From Pricia antarctica (GTDB taxonomy: Bacteria > Bacteroidota > Bacteroidia > Flavobacteriales > Flavobacteriaceae), in the NCBI RefSeq assembly GCF_900101815.1, contig NZ_FNAO01000006.1, forward strand, positions 1 to 64,000: 64,000 nt of DNA, read 5' to 3'. The translations under genes were made by a program, and so were the position numbers. The notes under the pieces are model-generated. The model did no database searches, was not told the origin of the DNA, and was given only the letters and a program-made list of their open reading frames with translations. Of this stretch, positions 54,501-61,419 are shown in pieces. Position 1 is the first letter of the stretch, and each line of letters opens with the position of its first letter.

Positions 54501-55308
54501 ATTTACCGTCTTTCTTGGCCGGTTCCTCTAGGGCTTTTTGAGCCTGTAATTCGGTTAGGGCTTTTAACTCATACGAATACTTGAAAATTTGCGGTAAAGA
54601 ACGTTTTAGCTTATCGAGCAAACTAAGGTGGTCACTAGCCACCGAGAAAACCACTTTTAGGTTGAGGGGTTCGTACAATTGATCTAATTCTCCCTCGGTA
54701 AATGAATTTAGGTTCTGACTTATCAGCCCCAGCAATTCATCAGGCGGATTAGAGTGGAGCAATGCAGCCATAGTAAGACCAAACCGATCTACCTCTGCAT
54801 CGTCATAATATCTGAAAAGCTCCTCGAACTGGTAGAAAACCAAGGTCGTCGCCTCTGTAATTTCTTGGGTTAATTGAATAAACTTAATATAATACCATAA
54901 TGTCGCCGTGAGATTATTAGGCAATTGGTTCGGGACATCCATTTTTTCAGTTAAAAAGCAGGATTTTCCATTTTGCCGCTCCAAATCTTTTTTAATAATT
55001 CCGATTTGGGTCACTAAATGATTTTCGAGTATTTCAAGTGGTTTCGCCACTGCCCCATTTGAGTCCACATCTGGGGGCATAAAGCGAATTTTGATAGGGA
55101 AATGATGTTTGTTATGTCTTAGGTATGGGATGACCCCGGCATTTAAAAGTGAAGATTTGCCATAGCCAGATTTACCGAATAACACTACTAGATTTTCAAG
55201 GTCAATAAGATCGCTGAGTTTTTTCTTATCATGGTCCCTCCCAAAAAACAAGTGCCTGTCCTCTTCCCTAAAAGGGCGTGTACCGGGATATCTTGAGCGG
55301 TTTTGCAT
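51550..55308 (-). CDS. STAND-type NTPase - transmembrane - six PKD domains protein
   Basis: A 1252-residue protein. Residues 1-455: STAND-type NTPase with YPGTRPFREEDRHLFFGRD (the usual nSTAND1 lead-in), P-loop GKSGYGKSS at 45-53 and a Walker-B-like LVFYQFEELF at 156-165, where Tyr159 replaces the usual Asp while both Glu remain. RRKRKR at 456-461 precedes one membrane span (about 462-485), so the N-part is cytoplasmic and the rest outside. Six PKD-type beta domains follow (about 519-1036), each with a YxWxFxDG core and a HTF..xGxYxVxLTV end. The last 215 residues are helical with Cys (PCGGSMTW, RFICTQ), fold unknown. It lies 53 bases after the SIR2/TIR gene, so the two form an operon. A sensor-regulator role is inferred from STAND proteins in general. 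Confidence 0.85.
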   Translation of the reverse strand: MQNRSRYPGTRPFREEDRHLFFGRDHDKKKLSDLIDLENLVVLFGKSGYGKSSLLNAGVIPYLRHNKHHFPIKIRFMPPDVDSNGAVAKPLEILENHLVTQIGIIKKDLERQNGKSCFLTEKMDVPNQLPNNLTATLWYYIKFIQLTQEITEATTLVFYQFEELFRYYDDAEVDRFGLTMAALLHSNPPDELLGLISQNLNSFTEGELDQLYEPLNLKVVFSVASDHLSLLDKLKRSLPQIFKYSYELKALTELQAQKALEEPAKKDGKFSSPKFTYTDEAIKEILSYLKGKNKEGIELENEDIETFQLQLIGQHAEENIVSKKRNTESNAKLKAKLGKQNVTQYASKFEYTLKDLGDPSNILKKFYKKVIDNLDLFKRKKAKNLIEKGLIIKGNRVALSGSQIKRRYNVYEDTLGKLEDEHLLRSEFKLKEGVSTQSFEISHFNLVKPIQDSVERRKRKRLWILIFILLFLLLITGLLGLWAFFRTPPSSNNDNGFDKLREKENVVVKEEEVSNGLIINAIGTATVLPTRGPAPLDVDFIFTRVDTIGDVHILSYYWDFYNDSTTISNNKSSVRHTYKTPGKYTARLIVTTNDSVHRIRTEEVKIKVDSAISPIVKVTISASPDSGKAPLKVNFKGSLSSPNSALVANRYLWEFNDGDTSTVKNPVHTFRNKGIYNVRLTLWDTRRDVYSDNLIIKVGKDPPSGIAPIAKIKVLGILGIDETTFKVDFDGSGSTDDVAIVKYLWEFNDGGTSPNVSPFHTFEPNRDYDVRLKVWDSDSLTGEVNEIVKIPDLRRPKVVITPSDTIGIAPFKVDFVASNTFTEYIWNFPDSTSSTLANTTHVFDSIGTYNVRLTVIDSNGREATAITTVTVAPQPVISVSDTLGRIPFKVDFEVSNAIRQYKWIFPDGTSSDLARPTHIFDSVGIHDVLLTAKNLQGLTVRDTVQIRVLPDKSPIATIKTKVISNDSMPLTVEFDGTGSTDDGTIVSYDWNFGDGHVSKGPILSHTFDAEGIYNVKLTVKDDIKQSDDTLTSIKVNSPPQGLPCGGSMTWMERFICTQNNKLPLKRNGKDGWKNWRIPPDSLNLVGILIPDSINASKSIKDLQVALLFFFAKEVLNQERKVYKFQIWLNANQSHTMLQTQRFNINNRIKQSDEISQAQSDAIIQAKIDSVFEYANTVQKYIGPGNLITKYKESTKKVLARLFEQKTIKKEGDILKNKRISTFYTLFDFADFGTAPQEEIKTFLKELEPEEDK

Positions 55309-55361
55309 TTGGTGCTGGTTTGGTGTTTGGTGCTAGTTTGTTATTTGGTATTGATTTATCG

Positions 55362-56780
55362 CTATTCAGCCATTCTTAGGAGGGCTCTATGCGACTTTAT
55401 TATCTGCTTACTTATTACATCGAATTTAGTTTTACGGTGTTCATCTACATCACCTAAATTTGATTTTTTTAGCACGCCCGTGATGTCATCAAAATCTTTC
55501 AGAATCTGGTTGTATTTATTAATATCATCCATAAATGTTCCCGCTTTACCAGGGTCCTTAGCAATTTCTTTGCCGATGTCTTTTATTTTCTCATTCCAAA
55601 AATCCTTATATATGCCTAAATCAGTGGATTTGAAAGTTTTTGCATCACTTAGAATAAGGGGAAATATCCGTTCAACAAAATTTCCATTATTGAATATTTC
55701 TGAAAGCTCGTACATACAGTGTTCTGATTCCAAATAGGCATGACTAACCACCACTAAAATACCATCCGCCTGCCCGATATGCTTTTCGAATTCTTCAATG
55801 TTTCCTTTATACGGTAATTCTTCCTTATCAATTTTTACCACTATTTTTTTCTCTGTTAAGGTATCTTTCAATTCATTGGCCAATTTTTCACTCTCACCCC
55901 CCCATTTGTAGGAAATGAATACTTTTGGGGGCGGCCCATCAAAGGCGTCTTCTTTTTCCCAAGAGATTTTACCACTTTTGACGGCTTCGTTCAATACCTT
56001 GATTGCCTTTGAGGCATCATCCTCAAAAAAATCCATACTAAACTCATTCATAATAAAATTTTTGGTATTTAATTTTTTTGGATCAAGATTATTGGAATTT
56101 AAGATATCACTATCATCATCAAAATCCATTATCTGTAAAAAAAGTTGAAAAAAAAGCTGAAAATACCATCTGTCAAAACTACAACCAAAGAACAGTACGG
56201 TCTCGGCATCATGTATTTTCGTTCTCAATTCGACATCAAGATTATCTTTTTGCATAATACTGTAGAGATATTCATACATATCCTTAAAAGTCAGAACTAA
56301 TGACCCGTGAAAGTTGTAATCCCCAAAAATATTATAGATATGTGTTGTTATCCTATCTTCTGATTCCTCCGCTTTTTCAAAATTGTGCTCGTAATTTTCA
56401 ACCGGCAGACCCTTGTGGTAGTAAGAATAACTTGGCGATATCCCTTTGTCTTTCATAGCCTTTAAGAGGAATTTATCTGGGGCAGTGTTGATCACTAAGG
56501 AAAATGGAATTTCGGAAAGTAGTTCGTACACTTCATTCGGTTGATACTCGTCAAAAAAGGCATTTATCTTGGGCTGAAGAAAGTTGTTCCTTGTTTTGGC
56601 CGCAATTCCCAATACATCTTCATCTTTGTAGTACGTCACCTTATCGACATCGGAAAGTTTAGTATTTAATTCCGTAAGTATGCTACCCTCATCTTTAGTA
56701 GCCAAATGAGGTCCTAGAATCACAATACATTTTTCAGTATTGATTTTATCGATAAGATTTAAGAGTTCTTCTTCCTTCAT
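55362..56780 (-). CDS. SIR2-like - TIR domain protein
   Basis: A 472-residue soluble protein. Residues about 15-215 resemble the SIR2-like domain of defence proteins: IVILGPHLATKDEG, SLVINTAPDKFLL, YNIFGDYNFHGSLVLTFKDM, VLFFGCSFDRWYFQL. The usual catalytic His of 'HGD' seems to be Phe152 (IFGD) and the Asn of 'TTNYD' is Ala, so it may bind NAD without cleaving it. Residues about 285-430 are a TIR domain (KVFISYKWGGESEKLANEL; ADGILVVVSHAYLESEHCMY) with the catalytic Glu at 358 (CMYEL) kept, so NADase activity is plausible. A charged helical tail follows. It is the first gene of the operon with the STAND-PKD protein. Activity and trigger are inference. Confidence 0.83.
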   Translation of the reverse strand: MKEEELLNLIDKINTEKCIVILGPHLATKDEGSILTELNTKLSDVDKVTYYKDEDVLGIAAKTRNNFLQPKINAFFDEYQPNEVYELLSEIPFSLVINTAPDKFLLKAMKDKGISPSYSYYHKGLPVENYEHNFEKAEESEDRITTHIYNIFGDYNFHGSLVLTFKDMYEYLYSIMQKDNLDVELRTKIHDAETVLFFGCSFDRWYFQLFFQLFLQIMDFDDDSDILNSNNLDPKKLNTKNFIMNEFSMDFFEDDASKAIKVLNEAVKSGKISWEKEDAFDGPPPKVFISYKWGGESEKLANELKDTLTEKKIVVKIDKEELPYKGNIEEFEKHIGQADGILVVVSHAYLESEHCMYELSEIFNNGNFVERIFPLILSDAKTFKSTDLGIYKDFWNEKIKDIGKEIAKDPGKAGTFMDDINKYNQILKDFDDITGVLKKSNLGDVDEHRKTKFDVISKQIIKSHRALLRMAE

Positions 56781-57494
56781 GGTATTTTATTCTATTTCAA
56801 GAATTGGTATTAAGGCCTATAATTGTGGCATAGGCTAACGTCGTCCATCGGCATTTTCTCAATAAGAAGGGCGCTACGAATACCGTACCTGCTTCATGTT
56901 GTTTCCTGGCTTTTGCCAATTCCTTAAGGCAATATTATCGCACTGACCCATACGTTTTCTTAGACCATTTATGATATCGGCCCCGAGTCAAACCTCCGCG
57001 GGGATCAATAAGGTTCGTAATTACAAATTTGTATGTATGGTTCCTTGATCTTTTGCTTTTCTTGCAATAAGAAATAGCAATACCAAAATTAAGACCTAAA
57101 GTGAGCGGGGGGAGTCTACTAAAAGGAAATTGTTGAATTCTAAACAGTGAGCGAATCAGCTGACAAGCATTTTTTCAGCTATATATCGTTCTAACTTCTC
57201 GCCCTAAATTACTATTTAATTTATATTTTACGGGTAAAATGCCAAAATTTTTAAGTGGCGGCTTGTCATGGGCCAGCTTTTGGACGGACGTGGGCAGATT
57301 TTGGATTTTGGTCGCTTTGGAATGCCATCCTATAGGATTGATCTTTTCTTCCCTATATAATCTATTTCCTTTATTTAAAAATATGCCTATAAAATTCGGC
57401 CCATCAGACGCAGCAATTCAAGAATTCTACCTATCTTGAAAACTTAACGTTACCCCCCCCCCCTGAAATATAAATCCAAATAAAAATTAAGGAA
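56781..57494. other. 714-base spacer between the SIR2/TIR operon and the DUF4231 gene
   Basis: The region separates divergent transcripts and should hold both promoters. I find no convincing gene. A 66-codon frame at 57239-57439 (MPKFLSGGLSWASFWTD...) has some hydrophobic stretches but no family likeness, ribosome site or supporting composition. The right end has the 11-C tract. No clear TAnnTTTG boxes in good positions were found. Confidence 0.6.
57453..57463 (+). repeat. 11-base poly-C tract upstream of the DUF4231 gene
   Basis: Eleven uninterrupted C residues lie 32-42 bases before the start codon at 57495, between a possible -33 TTG (57436-57438) and a TATAAATC stretch (57469-57476). Long homopolymers of this kind change length by slippage and can vary promoter spacing. 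On or off states are an inference. Confidence 0.9.
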
Positions 57495-57959
57495 ATGACA
57501 GAGGAAGAATATATGAAGGACAGGGTGGACGATCAAATTGCTTGGTACGGTAAAAAAAGTGGCATTAACAAAAAATATTACTTATGGTCCAATGCCCTAA
57601 TCATTGTCTTTGCGGCATTGATTCCATTTTTTGCCGGACTGGATGCGGAAACACTTGTTTGGGCCAAATACCTTATAGCCTTATTGGGAGTGCTGACGGC
57701 AACTTTTACAGGTATCTCGGCCCTGTATAAATTTCAGGAAAAATGGATGACCTATAGAATTGCCGGGGAATCATTAAAAAGAGAGAAACTTCTGTATTTG
57801 ACAGGCGCCCAACCGTACCAGGGTAAGGCCTCGTCCTTTCCGGAATTTGTGCGTACCATGGAAAATATTATGAACAACGAAAATGCCGTGTGGACGCAGG
57901 TTATCCATAAAAAGGAGGAGAGTTCCGAAACGGAAGACACGACGGTAATTCCAAAATAA
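57495..57959 (+). CDS. DUF4231/SLATT-like two-transmembrane protein
   Basis: A 154-residue protein. It has a charged amphipathic start (RVDDQIAWYGKKSGINKKYY), two membrane spans (about 28-48 and 55-77) and the conserved WMTYRIAGESLKREKLLYLT segment after them. This arrangement fits DUF4231 and the related SLATT domains, which are predicted pore- or membrane-associated effectors in nucleotide-signal and other conflict systems. A family match was not computed. It is on the plus strand, alone, between the SIR2/TIR operon and the patatin group, behind the poly-C tract. Confidence 0.75.
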   Translation: MTEEEYMKDRVDDQIAWYGKKSGINKKYYLWSNALIIVFAALIPFFAGLDAETLVWAKYLIALLGVLTATFTGISALYKFQEKWMTYRIAGESLKREKLLYLTGAQPYQGKASSFPEFVRTMENIMNNENAVWTQVIHKKEESSETEDTTVIPK

Positions 57960-58253
57960 ACCCAACCATAAACCACAGAACGCTACTTGGCGGCCATTTG
58001 AAATAGGTCAAGATTGCCGATTGCCCACCCCTTTCCGGTCTATATCGACCATGGTTTTTTTTCACGGCGTGCATAAAATTTAGATTAACGGTAATATCCA
58101 AAATGTGGATAGTGGTATATATTTGCGGTACGGCTTGATATGAAAATAAAAATCTTGGAATCTACTATGCCCCACGTGTACTTAGATGTAAGGGCTTCGC
58201 CTATACCGATACGCTTCGAATCGAAAAATAGGTTGCCTTTATCGCCATCGGGT

Positions 58254-58418
58254 CTACGACAATCTTTTAAGGGTTAAAAGATATTTTTGAACCCTCAGTC
58301 CTATTGCACTGTTTTCTTCCAATTTACTAATGGTCGATTGTGCAGAGGTGGCCGATGAAGCCAGTAGGAACATTGATACGATAAGACCAAAGCACCAATA
58401 GACCGGGTTTTGGTTCAA
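58254..58418 (-). CDS. Possible small secreted protein with a TTG start
   Basis: In the gap after the DUF4231 gene, a minus-strand frame starting at TTG 58418 reads a good signal peptide (MNQNPVYWCFGLIVSMFLLA, then SSATSAQ) and a 27-residue tail (STISKLEENSAIG, RVQKYLLTLKRLS). It lacks an ATG start, except an internal one that would give only 40 residues. It could be a real small protein or the surviving 5' end of a larger gene. It shares strand with the PG-binding gene 112 bases upstream. Confidence 0.35.
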   Translation of the reverse strand: MNQNPVYWCFGLIVSMFLLASSATSAQSTISKLEENSAIGLRVQKYLLTLKRLS

Positions 58419-58530
58419 GTGGCTATACTTTTTTATAAATTGGTTGTTTTAGTGTTGTCCTTAGCTTGTTTCAGAAAATGGAATCGGGAATTCACGGTGT
58501 AGTTCCTGTCTTTCTTCAGTTAGTTACAGA

Positions 58531-59784
58531 TCACTGTAGTTTTGGCTTGAACTTAAGAAAAGCGTTGGTGATGTATTTTTTTCCGAAGTTGGCATCAATA
58601 TCGAGCGACTTTTCCCTACCTAGCGTATAGTAAATACAATCAATGCCGGGTTCGGAATAGGAGACTATCAGATCGGCCAAAACATTGTAGGCAGCTTTGG
58701 TAAATTTACCGTTGCCCAATTGCCCATCTCCATAGGCCGCAAAAGAGGCACAGTCCACTCCCTCATCCTTATGGTTGATATAGCTTTGTCCAGCTATTAC
58801 CTGGCAGCCTGCGGAAAAATTGGTCTTCCCTATTCCCGACCAATGAATATTGATAGTATGGTTGGGTTCAGGATCCAGGCCCACCTCGAGATCCGCCTCG
58901 GTAAGTGCATTGTCATCATTTCGATCGCGAAATACCAGCACTCCTTTCCCGTAAGGCTTTAACGCGCGATAAACGCTATTGTGCCATCCAAATTTGTATT
59001 TGTGCTGTCCCTCTACCAGAAAAGCCTCATCAAAACGTCCCTTTTTGTTCTTTGCGTTGTAGGCCATTGCCTGACTCGGGTCGGTAGAGCCCCAAAACTT
59101 AAAGACCATACCCTTGATGAGCAATACGAACAGATCGTCGCTTTCGCGGGCCGAACTGCCAAGGTTCTGCCCCCTACGAATACCGATCAGATGCACCTGC
59201 TTGGGGTCGAAATCCCAATCGTCTACCTTCCGGGTGTCCGTTTCCTTACCACCGGCGGAATCTTTCCCAAATTGTTTTACTTGGTCCAGAATAGGATTGG
59301 AATTCACTTTATAGTAGCTTTTGGCCTTGTTCAGCAAAGCCAACCATTGCGTATACTCAGGGGTGGGGTTATCCGAAGACCATTTTTTCCAGTCGGAAAC
59401 TTTTTCGGCATCGGCTCCCCAACGTTCCATATGTTTCATGGTTCCCGATCCTACGATTCCGTCGACGTCTATTTTTAATCCTTCTACACTACGGACATAT
59501 TCTTGAAACAGCCGCACGGCGGCCTGGGTTACATAATCGAACACCCCGTCAATGACCCCTCTTGGCATAAAGCCCTTATGGAAAAGAAATTCCTGTAATT
59601 GGGTGACCTCGTTCCCCGTCAATTCGGTAAATTCACGGTTCTTTTTAAGGTCGTCATCGTTAAATACCATTTTCTCGGTTAGGTCTTCAATACCTCCCTT
59701 ATGGTATTGCCTGAGATAGGCTTTTCTATCTTCTGCCGTTTTAATTCTACCGACATCAAAGCTGCCAAGTGTCAATGTACTCAT
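58531..59784 (-). CDS. Cytosolic peptidoglycan-binding protein with L,D-transpeptidase-like motif
   Basis: A 417-residue protein without signal peptide or membrane span. A PG-binding-1-like domain spans about residues 55-120 (VTQLQEFLFHKGFMPRGVID, AAVRLFQEYVRS, DGIVGSGTMKHME). Toward the end, INIHWSGIGKTNFSAGCQVI (His314, Ser324, Cys327) recalls the HxxxxxxSxGC catalytic motif of YkuD L,D-transpeptidases, although the full domain is not clear. Asp-rich DRNDDNALTEAD near 287 may bind calcium. It lies 37 bases after the patatin gene and is probably co-transcribed with it. The lack of an export signal for a wall-binding protein is odd; release by lysis or a dedicated secretion system would be needed. 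Confidence 0.75.
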   Translation of the reverse strand: MSTLTLGSFDVGRIKTAEDRKAYLRQYHKGGIEDLTEKMVFNDDDLKKNREFTELTGNEVTQLQEFLFHKGFMPRGVIDGVFDYVTQAAVRLFQEYVRSVEGLKIDVDGIVGSGTMKHMERWGADAEKVSDWKKWSSDNPTPEYTQWLALLNKAKSYYKVNSNPILDQVKQFGKDSAGGKETDTRKVDDWDFDPKQVHLIGIRRGQNLGSSARESDDLFVLLIKGMVFKFWGSTDPSQAMAYNAKNKKGRFDEAFLVEGQHKYKFGWHNSVYRALKPYGKGVLVFRDRNDDNALTEADLEVGLDPEPNHTINIHWSGIGKTNFSAGCQVIAGQSYINHKDEGVDCASFAAYGDGQLGNGKFTKAAYNVLADLIVSYSEPGIDCIYYTLGREKSLDIDANFGKKYITNAFLKFKPKLQ

Positions 59785-59821
59785 GATGGTTTGTTTAGGT
59801 GAATATTCCGTTGCTATTTCT

Positions 59822-60910
59822 TTAAATAATGTGTTCCGGCTTTATAAATCTGGCCGCTGCTCTAGATCCAATGTCGTAAAGGGTATTCTTGTTTTTTGCT
59901 TCGTCCATCTTTCTTAGGGATTCCAATTGCTTTTGATTAAAGTTCAATCCCAGTCCGTTCAGTTCATTTTCCTCTAGCAACACATTATAGCGCACATAAT
60001 GAAGGGCCGGTTTCTCGGTGAGCAGGTCATCTTTGAGATCTAATATCTCGGAATCTATCCTACGGGCAGTTGGCGAATTGGAAAGATATTGCAGAATGGT
60101 TTGGTTCAGATAATTGGCATCTTCCATAAACAGTTCGGGAATCATCTGTGCCCAACCCAACAGGTTTTTTCCGGCTATTTTTTTTGCATCATAACGCTTG
60201 GTATAAGTTCCTGTTCCGATGGAAACAAGCGATAAATTATCTTCTCCCAGTCGCCATCTATAGGGGAACTCCTTTAAGGTAGCGATCAGAAACAATTGTA
60301 GGCCCGGATTGTTTGCTAGGCTTACGCCTCCATCGACAAAGGTGGCGATCTGGTTATCGCCCACATCGATTTGTTGCGCCATGAAATAGCTCGGGGCAGC
60401 GGCACTGGCACGGACTACCTGCCGCAGCAGCATATTCTTGTTATACTTGAAGTACTTGCCTTTAGGATGGTTCAATATGGGCCAGGTACTCAGCGTATCG
60501 GCCCGTTTGGTAACCACGCAAAGTCCAGTTTTGATTTCGTCCCCGCCCATGGTGATATTACCGAATACTTCGGCAAGGGCGCGCTCAAGGGGTTCAAAAC
60601 TGTATGCGGCTTTCATCCGCTTTACGGGATGTTTGAAGAAACTGTATTTTTCCCCAAAAATCTTATCGCCAATATTCAGGTAGAGCTCTTTAATATCACC
60701 GGCCGACATTCCAATGGATAGTCCTGCTGCAATGATGGCACCGGTACTTGTGCCGCCGATAAGGTCAAAGTAATCGCATAAAAGGAGATGGGGATTCCCT
60801 TCCCGCTCGCGAAGGATAGTTTCGATTTTTTCTAGGAATCCGAGCGTTAAGGCTCCCCTTATTCCCCCGCCGTCAAGGGCGAGAATTCGTTTCGGTAGTT
60901 CGGTTTTCAT
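59822..60910 (-). CDS. Patatin-like phospholipase
   Basis: A 362-residue serine lipase. The oxyanion hole is DGGGIRGA (residues 13-20), the nucleophile elbow GGTSTGA with Ser55, and the dyad Asp193 is in FVDGGVSLANNPGL. All catalytic parts appear intact. No signal peptide, so it faces the cytoplasm, where related proteins in defence systems (such as CapV) break down membrane phospholipids when triggered. No cyclic-nucleotide synthase is seen in the window, so the trigger here is unknown. It follows the small PGDYG-like gene after 273 gene-free bases and precedes the PG-binding gene. Confidence 0.9.
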   Translation of the reverse strand: MKTELPKRILALDGGGIRGALTLGFLEKIETILREREGNPHLLLCDYFDLIGGTSTGAIIAAGLSIGMSAGDIKELYLNIGDKIFGEKYSFFKHPVKRMKAAYSFEPLERALAEVFGNITMGGDEIKTGLCVVTKRADTLSTWPILNHPKGKYFKYNKNMLLRQVVRASAAAPSYFMAQQIDVGDNQIATFVDGGVSLANNPGLQLFLIATLKEFPYRWRLGEDNLSLVSIGTGTYTKRYDAKKIAGKNLLGWAQMIPELFMEDANYLNQTILQYLSNSPTARRIDSEILDLKDDLLTEKPALHYVRYNVLLEENELNGLGLNFNQKQLESLRKMDEAKNKNTLYDIGSRAAARFIKPEHII

Positions 60911-61183
60911 TTGGTTGATGCTTTGTTCGACAATTATCCGATGACCATAGATTACATCTAAGTACTACATCGGGGGTCTGTACATACATCAACAAAAAAT
61001 AGTAACCGAAAAAATTGAAGGGTAAAATTATGAGAGTAAGTTAAGAATTAATAGATAAAGTCCGTTTAAAAAACAAATAAATATAATGTGGTCTATTAAA
61101 GAAACTCGGCATTCCAATCGACTCCAAGTTTATTCTGTTTTTATGGGGATATCGTGTCCGAATAGTTTAGGCTACAAGATGAA

Positions 61184-61408
61184 TTACGAACATAGGTCGT
61201 AGGTCTTTTTGAAAATGTCGTTATCGATGGCCCACATTTCCCCTTCAATCCCGACCATAAGCCAGTCACCGGCTTTACCTTTTAAGGTTCCTTCGAGAGT
61301 TTCGATGGTAAAGGGCTCCTTGATCTGCACGCATTTTACGCGCAAGGGTTTTTTAATGGCCTCCTTAAACGCTAATTCCGGTATTCGATTTGCCTTGAAT
61401 TCTTTCAT
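61184..61408 (-). CDS. Small PGDYG-like protein
   Basis: A 74-residue protein with central sequence GKAGDWLMVGIEGEMWAIDN and the end DIFKKTYDL. This resembles a short beta fold seen in phage and accessory genes (PGDYG-like: G-D-W/Y-hydrophobic, E-x-W/Y-x-I ... FxxTY). The likeness is from recall and is weak. It sits 11 bases after the caspase-hydrolase gene on the same strand and is probably in its operon. It could be a small regulator or inhibitor, but there is no direct evidence. Confidence 0.6.
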   Translation of the reverse strand: MKEFKANRIPELAFKEAIKKPLRVKCVQIKEPFTIETLEGTLKGKAGDWLMVGIEGEMWAIDNDIFKKTYDLCS

Positions 61409-61419
61409 GGAACAGGGTG

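Noticed and set aside
57239-57439. 66-codon plus-strand frame before the poly-C tract
   Set aside because: No recognisable family, no ribosome site, unusual composition; open by chance in AT-rich DNA is as likely.
59822-60910. Patatin gene as part of a CBASS system
   Set aside because: No CD-NTase or ubiquitin-like accessory gene is visible on either side, so a CBASS label is not supported within this window.
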